From: Paraphysomonas bandaiensis
Lineage: Eukaryota; Chrysophyceae
Direction: 5' to 3'
Assembly (NCBI GenBank): GCA_965644295.1
Contig: CBFFRP010000485.1
Span: forward strand, 1 to 63,058
DNA: 63,058 nt
A model generated the notes under the pieces. It was given only the letters and a program-made list of their open reading frames with translations, was not told where the DNA came from and made no database searches. Positions 58,401-63,058 of the stretch are shown here, piece after piece (the stretch's first letter is position 1; each line of letters begins with the position of its first letter). The position numbers were made by a program, and so were the translations under genes.

Positions 58401-61189
58401 AGTACTCATCCCTTGCTTGACCCTAATGACCCAGAGGATGCTGTAATGTATTCTTCCGTGAGCTTCTTGACATCACCCAGTAGGCTACCGAGGCCTCCCT
58501 CCTGGACAACCCCTACCTACTACCTACTACCAGTCAGGAGAGCCCCAGTACTCATCCCTTGCTTGACCCTAATGACCCAGAGGATGCTGTAATGTATTCT
58601 TCCGTGAGCTTCTTGACATCACCCAGTAGGCTACCGAGGCCTCCCTCCTGGACAACCCCTACCTACTACCTACTACCAGTCAGGAGAGCCCCAGTACTCA
58701 TCCCTTGCTTGACCCTAATGACCCAGAGGATGCTGTAATGTATTCTTCCGTGAGCTTCTTGACATCACCCAGTAGGCTACCGAGGCCTCCCTCCTGGACA
58801 ACCCCTACCTACTACCTACTACCAGTCAGGAGAGCCCCAGTACTCATCCCTTGCTTGACCCTAATGACCCAGAGGATGCTGTAATGTATTCTTCCGTGAG
58901 CTTCTTGACATCACCCAGTAGGCTACCGAGGCCTCCCTCCTGGACAACCCCTACCTACTACCTACTACCAGTCAGGAGAGCCCCAGTACTCATCCCTTGC
59001 TTGACCCTAATGACCCAGAGGATGCTGTAATGTATTCTTCCGTGAGCTTCTTGACATCACCCAGTAGGCTACCGAGGCCTCCCTCCTGGACAACCCCTAC
59101 CTACTACCTACTACCAGTCAGGAGAGCCCCAGTACTCATCCCTTGCTTGACCCTAATGACCCAGAGGATGCTGTAATGTATTCTTCCGTGAGCTTCTTGA
59201 CATCACCCAGTAGGCTACCGAGGCCTCCCTCCTGGACAACCCCTACCTACTACCTACTACCAGTCAGGAGAGCCCCAGTACTCATCCCTTGCTTGACCCT
59301 AATGACCCAGAGGATGCTGTAATGTATTCTTCCGTGAGCTTCTTGACATCACCCAGTAGGCTACCGAGGCCTCCCTCCTGGACAACCCCTACCTACTACC
59401 TACTACCAGTCAGGAGAGCCCCAGTACTCATCCCTTGCTTGACCCTAATGACCCAGAGGATGCTGTAATGTATTCTTCCGTGAGCTTCTTGACATCACCC
59501 AGTAGGCTACCGAGGCCTCCCTCCTGGACAACCCCTACCTACTACCTACTACCAGTCAGGAGAGCCCCAGTACTCATCCCTTGCTTGACCCTAATGACCC
59601 AGAGGATGCTGTAATGTATTCTTCCGTGAGCTTCTTGACATCACCCAGTAGGCTACCGAGGCCTCCCTCCTGGACAACCCCTACCTACTACCTACTACCA
59701 GTCAGGAGAGCCCCAGTACTCATCCCTTGCTTGACCCTAATGACCCAGAGGATGCTGTAATGTATTCTTCCGTGAGCTTCTTGACATCACCCAGTAGGCT
59801 ACCGAGGCCTCCCTCCTGGACAACCCCTACCTACTACCTACTACCAGTCAGGAGAGCCCCAGTACTCATCCCTTGCTTGACCCTAATGACCCAGAGGATG
59901 CTGTAATGTATTCTTCCGTGAGCTTCTTGACATCACCCAGTAGGCTACCGAGGCCTCCCTCCTGGACAACCCCTACCTACTACCTACTACCAGTCAGGAG
60001 AGCCCCAGTACTCATCCCTTGCTTGACCCTAATGACCCAGAGGATGCTGTAATGTATTCTTCCGTGAGCTTCTTGACATCACCCAGTAGGCTACCGAGGC
60101 CTCCCTCCTGGACAACCCCTACCTACTACCTACTACCAGTCAGGAGAGCCCCAGTACTCATCCCTTGCTTGACCCTAATGACCCAGAGGATGCTGTAATG
60201 TATTCTTCCGTGAGCTTCTTGACATCACCCAGTAGGCTACCGAGGCCTCCCTCCTGGACAACCCCTACCTACTACCTACTACCAGTCAGGAGAGCCCCAG
60301 TACTCATCCCTTGCTTGACCCTAATGACCCAGAGGATGCTGTAATGTATTCTTCCGTGAGCTTCTTGACATCACCCAGTAGGCTACCGAGGCCTCCCTCC
60401 TGGACAACCCCTACCTACTACCTACTACCAGTCAGGAGAGCCCCAGTACTCATCCCTTGCTTGACCCTAATGACCCAGAGGATGCTGTAATGTATTCTTC
60501 CGTGAGCTTCTTGACATCACCCAGTAGGCTACCGAGGCCTCCCTCCTGGACAACCCCTACCTACTACCTACTACCAGTCAGGAGAGCCCCAGTACTCATC
60601 CCTTGCTTGACCCTAATGACCCAGAGGATGCTGTAATGTATTCTTCCGTGAGCTTCTTGACATCACCCAGTAGGCTACCGAGGCCTCCCTCCTGGACAAC
60701 CCCTACCTACTACCTACTACCAGTCAGGAGAGCCCCAGTACTCATCCCTTGCTTGACCCTAATGACCCAGAGGATGCTGTAATGTATTCTTCCGTGAGCT
60801 TCTTGACATCACCCAGTAGGCTACCGAGGCCTCCCTCCTGGACAACCCCTACCTACTACCTACTACCAGTCAGGAGAGCCCCAGTACTCATCCCTTGCTT
60901 GACCCTAATGACCCAGAGGATGCTGTAATGTATTCTTCCGTGAGCTTCTTGACATCACCCAGTAGGCTACCGAGGCCTCCCTCCTGGACAACCCCTACCT
61001 ACTACCTACTACCAGTCAGGAGAGCCCCAGTACTCATCCCTTGCTTGACCCTAATGACCCAGAGGATGCTGTAATGTATTCTTCCGTGAGCTTCTTGACA
61101 TCACCCAGTAGGCTACCGAGGCCTCCCTCCTGGACAACCCCTACCTACTACCTACTACCAGTCAGGAGAGCCCCAGTACTCATCCCTTA
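58401..61189. repeat. 146-bp satellite, 19 full copies
   Basis: A head-to-tail array with a constant 146-bp period: the AGTACTCATC word recurs at 58401, 58547, 58693 and so on to 61175, exactly 19 intervals, then a 15-bp partial copy. Copies look identical by eye. The monomer is about 53% GC, far above the flanks, and contains a short CTACCTACTACC internal repeat. Since 146 is not divisible by three, frames rotate and stop, so it is not coding. The length equals the DNA wrapped by one nucleosome core. Confidence 0.98.
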
Positions 61190-61393
61190 AGCAAACTTTT
61201 TTCAAACTTGGGAAAAATTTCTAAATTTGGGACTTTTTAAAAAATTCATCATGAAAACCTCATGTTTATTGATGATATAATTTAGACAGAGGTAATGTTA
61301 TAGAAGTAAGTGTTACTAAGTGTATGATATAGATATACTATATAGATATATGATATATGTATTATTATTATATAATATGAATACTCTTCTCTA

Positions 61394-63058
61394 CTAATAA
61401 CTATAATTTTCAATTCTCTTCCTGTTACGTTTACCAATGAGTACAGGCGCAGCTCCAACCGCTCCTGTGTCTACCCAATCCGTATTTGGAACAACTTCGA
61501 TATCCCACCTACCTGATGTATTCGTTTTCTTCTTTCCGGAGGGTTTTATTGCAGGTTTCAACTCTTTCTGCCTTATACCTCTGATAATTTCACCATCTAT
61601 AAATTCTATATCATACCTACCATCTTTATATCCAATAACACTACCATTGAAATTATATATATTTCTAATCTTCTCACCAACAGCATATAGTTGCAAATCA
61701 TCACTACTACAACTACTATCACTGGAATCAGATTCATATCTTTCTGAAGCCTGAGTTTTATCGACAACAACGCTATCCCTTGAGCTGCTGTAATTATCAA
61801 CACAATCTTCCTCATCACTGATATCTGAAAGCTGAATAGTCTTGTGTCGCTTCCTTAAATTTTTAATCCTCCTTCCCTTATTTTTTCGCCGACTTATCAT
61901 ACTACTCGCGGTTTCAAATTGGTTATCCACCTCTGCGGACGACATAGAATCCGTTTCTGGTCTACAACGTCTAGTGTTACAAGTCGTTCGAAGCCTTCTT
62001 GCATGATGATGGCTTGCAGATTGACTGGTACTACTACACAAACAAAATAGATAAGGAAGGTTATTTTTTATCAAAAAGTTATTTGAATCTCACCATTGCA
62101 TGATGTTGTCATCTTCGCTACTACTTTCACAATCAACGGAGGCATCCGACAATACCACTCCACCACCATTATTGCTGGATATCGATTGTGCACGCGTAGA
62201 TACGTCTGCAATATCGCGAAGCAAAACTACACCTTGATTTCCCACTCCATCAGGTGGCGAATCTATTTCACCAAACGCAATCCATCCACCATCTAACTTT
62301 CGTTCAAATGACTTGTCAGGGGGTTATCAGGATAAAATTCTCCTCCTCGCTTGTTCTTCCAGTATATACGATGTCCTCCATTTCTTATAGAAACTACTTG
62401 ACCCTGGCGAGTGAATGATGAAGACATGTCGTTCGGAATACTTCTTCCGAGAACAAATTTAAATTTTCCAACCTCATCAGGAGAGAGTTTCTTTCTTCTC
62501 TTCCACTTTCTGAAAATATTTACTTGTGCAGGTAGTGCACTTCTCTCCACTACATCACCGTTGATAGTGCACCTCTCAACCCTAGCAAAGTTCTCACTGT
62601 GGTAATCATCCCGTTTAAAACCCCAGCGTGACCATTTGACACAGTCCGTTGTCCTCATCCTCGTTAAGTCACTACAGATATTGCGACCATCATTCGGTAA
62701 ATGAACTTCAGTCTGATCGATTGGCTCACCGGAGAACAGAATATCTCCTAATGGAATATTAAGAGGGTGTTGCTGAACGTACTCTTCAACGGTATCTACG
62801 GCAGGTGCTTCATCTCTTGCCCATGCATTCCACTCATCGAGGGCTGCTGAATGCTTTTGATGAAAATCAGTCCGTACTTTTATCATTACATTATCAAGGA
62901 CCTCTCGAGATCCTTCAGAAAAAGAATAAGGTGATGGTAATTCGAACGGTAAGGAATCAAGAATTCGCATTCCATCTACCATGATTCCTCTCCTGACATC
63001 GCGCATAGGGTAATCGAAAACATCCACGACTTTCGCGTAAATTCCACAGCGCTTAGTG
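61394..63058 (-). CDS. Unknown multi-exon gene, partial at window edge
   Basis: The 5' end lies outside the window. A first frame (from the edge to about 62320) contains WNAWARDEAP, VKWSRWGFKRDD, NIFRKWKRRKKLSPDEVGKF and a YWKNKRGGEFYPDNP block. Reading then continues in another frame as DKSFERKLDGGWIAFGEIDS; the switch sits in a CCCCC run near 62322 and one base would restore it. A GT-AG intron (about 62036-62094) leads to the last exon, Ser/Asp-rich with a basic patch (RRKNKGRRIKNLRKRHK), then a small beta-barrel-like unit, GEKIRNIYNFNGSVIGYKDG then RYDIEFIDGEIIRGI, which resembles a Tudor/agenet or chromo-type fold. It may be a chromatin protein or belong to a large transposon; I cannot tell which. 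It starts 200 bp from the satellite edge. Confidence 0.5.

Noticed and set aside
58050-58592. 180-codon open frame entering the satellite
   Set aside because: It merges the 90-bp duplication with the first satellite copies; frames rotate each 146 bp and soon stop. No family resemblance.
58401-61189. CRISPR-like array
   Set aside because: Monomers are contiguous and identical with no unique spacers, the unit is 146 bp, and the genome is eukaryotic. It is a satellite.

Overview
This window comes from a nuclear genome of a flagellated, mitochondriate single-celled eukaryote. Genes are intron-rich, and most introns are only about 40-60 bp. The set includes a Rab GTPase with a prenylation tail, cytosolic ribosomal protein S18, a TOM complex subunit and a mitochondrial ribosomal protein. 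Two cilium-linked proteins, an enkurin and a TOGARAM/crescerin-type TOG protein, say the organism builds cilia or flagella. A TauE/SafE transporter and a beta-helix receptor-kinase relic are compatible with a stramenopile-like or other deep protist, but I cannot place the species from sequence alone. Short TTAGGG/CCCTAA tracts occur internally.

Layout. 1-1.1 kb: Ty1/copia polymerase fragment (minus). 2.5-3.4 kb: Rab5/22-type GTPase (minus). 4.7-5.5 kb: MsrA (minus). 5.6-6.3 kb: (CATA)n array. 6.5-7.9 kb: C1-VPS9 protein (plus), plausibly a Rab5 exchange factor. 10.0-11.5 kb: organellar tyrosyl-tRNA synthetase. 11.9-15.7 kb: ERCC6L2-like SNF2 ATPase (minus). 16.3-17.7 kb: exostosin-like glycosyltransferase. 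17.7-21.2 kb: repeat-rich spacer. 21.2-22.4 kb: unknown coiled-coil protein (minus). 22.9-23.4 kb: RPS18. 24.6-25.0 kb: dead Ty3/gypsy polymerase. 25.8-30.7 kb: TOG-array protein. 32.6-32.8 kb: Tom7. 33.3-39.2 kb: broken beta-helix/EGF/kinase receptor gene. 39.9-43.1 kb: tandem and inverted repeat units. 44.8-45.7 kb: second (CATA)n array. 46.0-50.5 kb: large armadillo-repeat protein. 51.4-52.3 kb: enkurin (minus). 52.6-53.1 kb: mitoribosomal L47/uL29m. 53.7-54.4 kb: unknown disordered protein (minus). 54.8-56.3 kb: TauE/SafE transporter. 56.5-58.1 kb: small ORF, copia LTR and RNase H end. 58.4-61.2 kb: 19-copy 146-bp satellite. 61.4-63.1 kb: unknown gene (minus).

Themes. Three groups stand out: endosomal traffic (Rab plus VPS9), mitochondrial translation and import (TyrRS, uL29m, Tom7) and ciliary microtubules (TOG protein, enkurin, perhaps the ARM protein). 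They do not form operons; the clustering may be chance. Accessory DNA is the more unusual part: a homogeneous nucleosome-sized satellite next to a truncated copia element, an LTR abutting telomere-like repeats, several dispersed repeat families, and a pair of 64-residue paralogous ORFs whose 5' leader looks better conserved than their coding sequence.

All exon boundaries were read by eye from GT-AG rules and family conservation, so single-base errors are possible.
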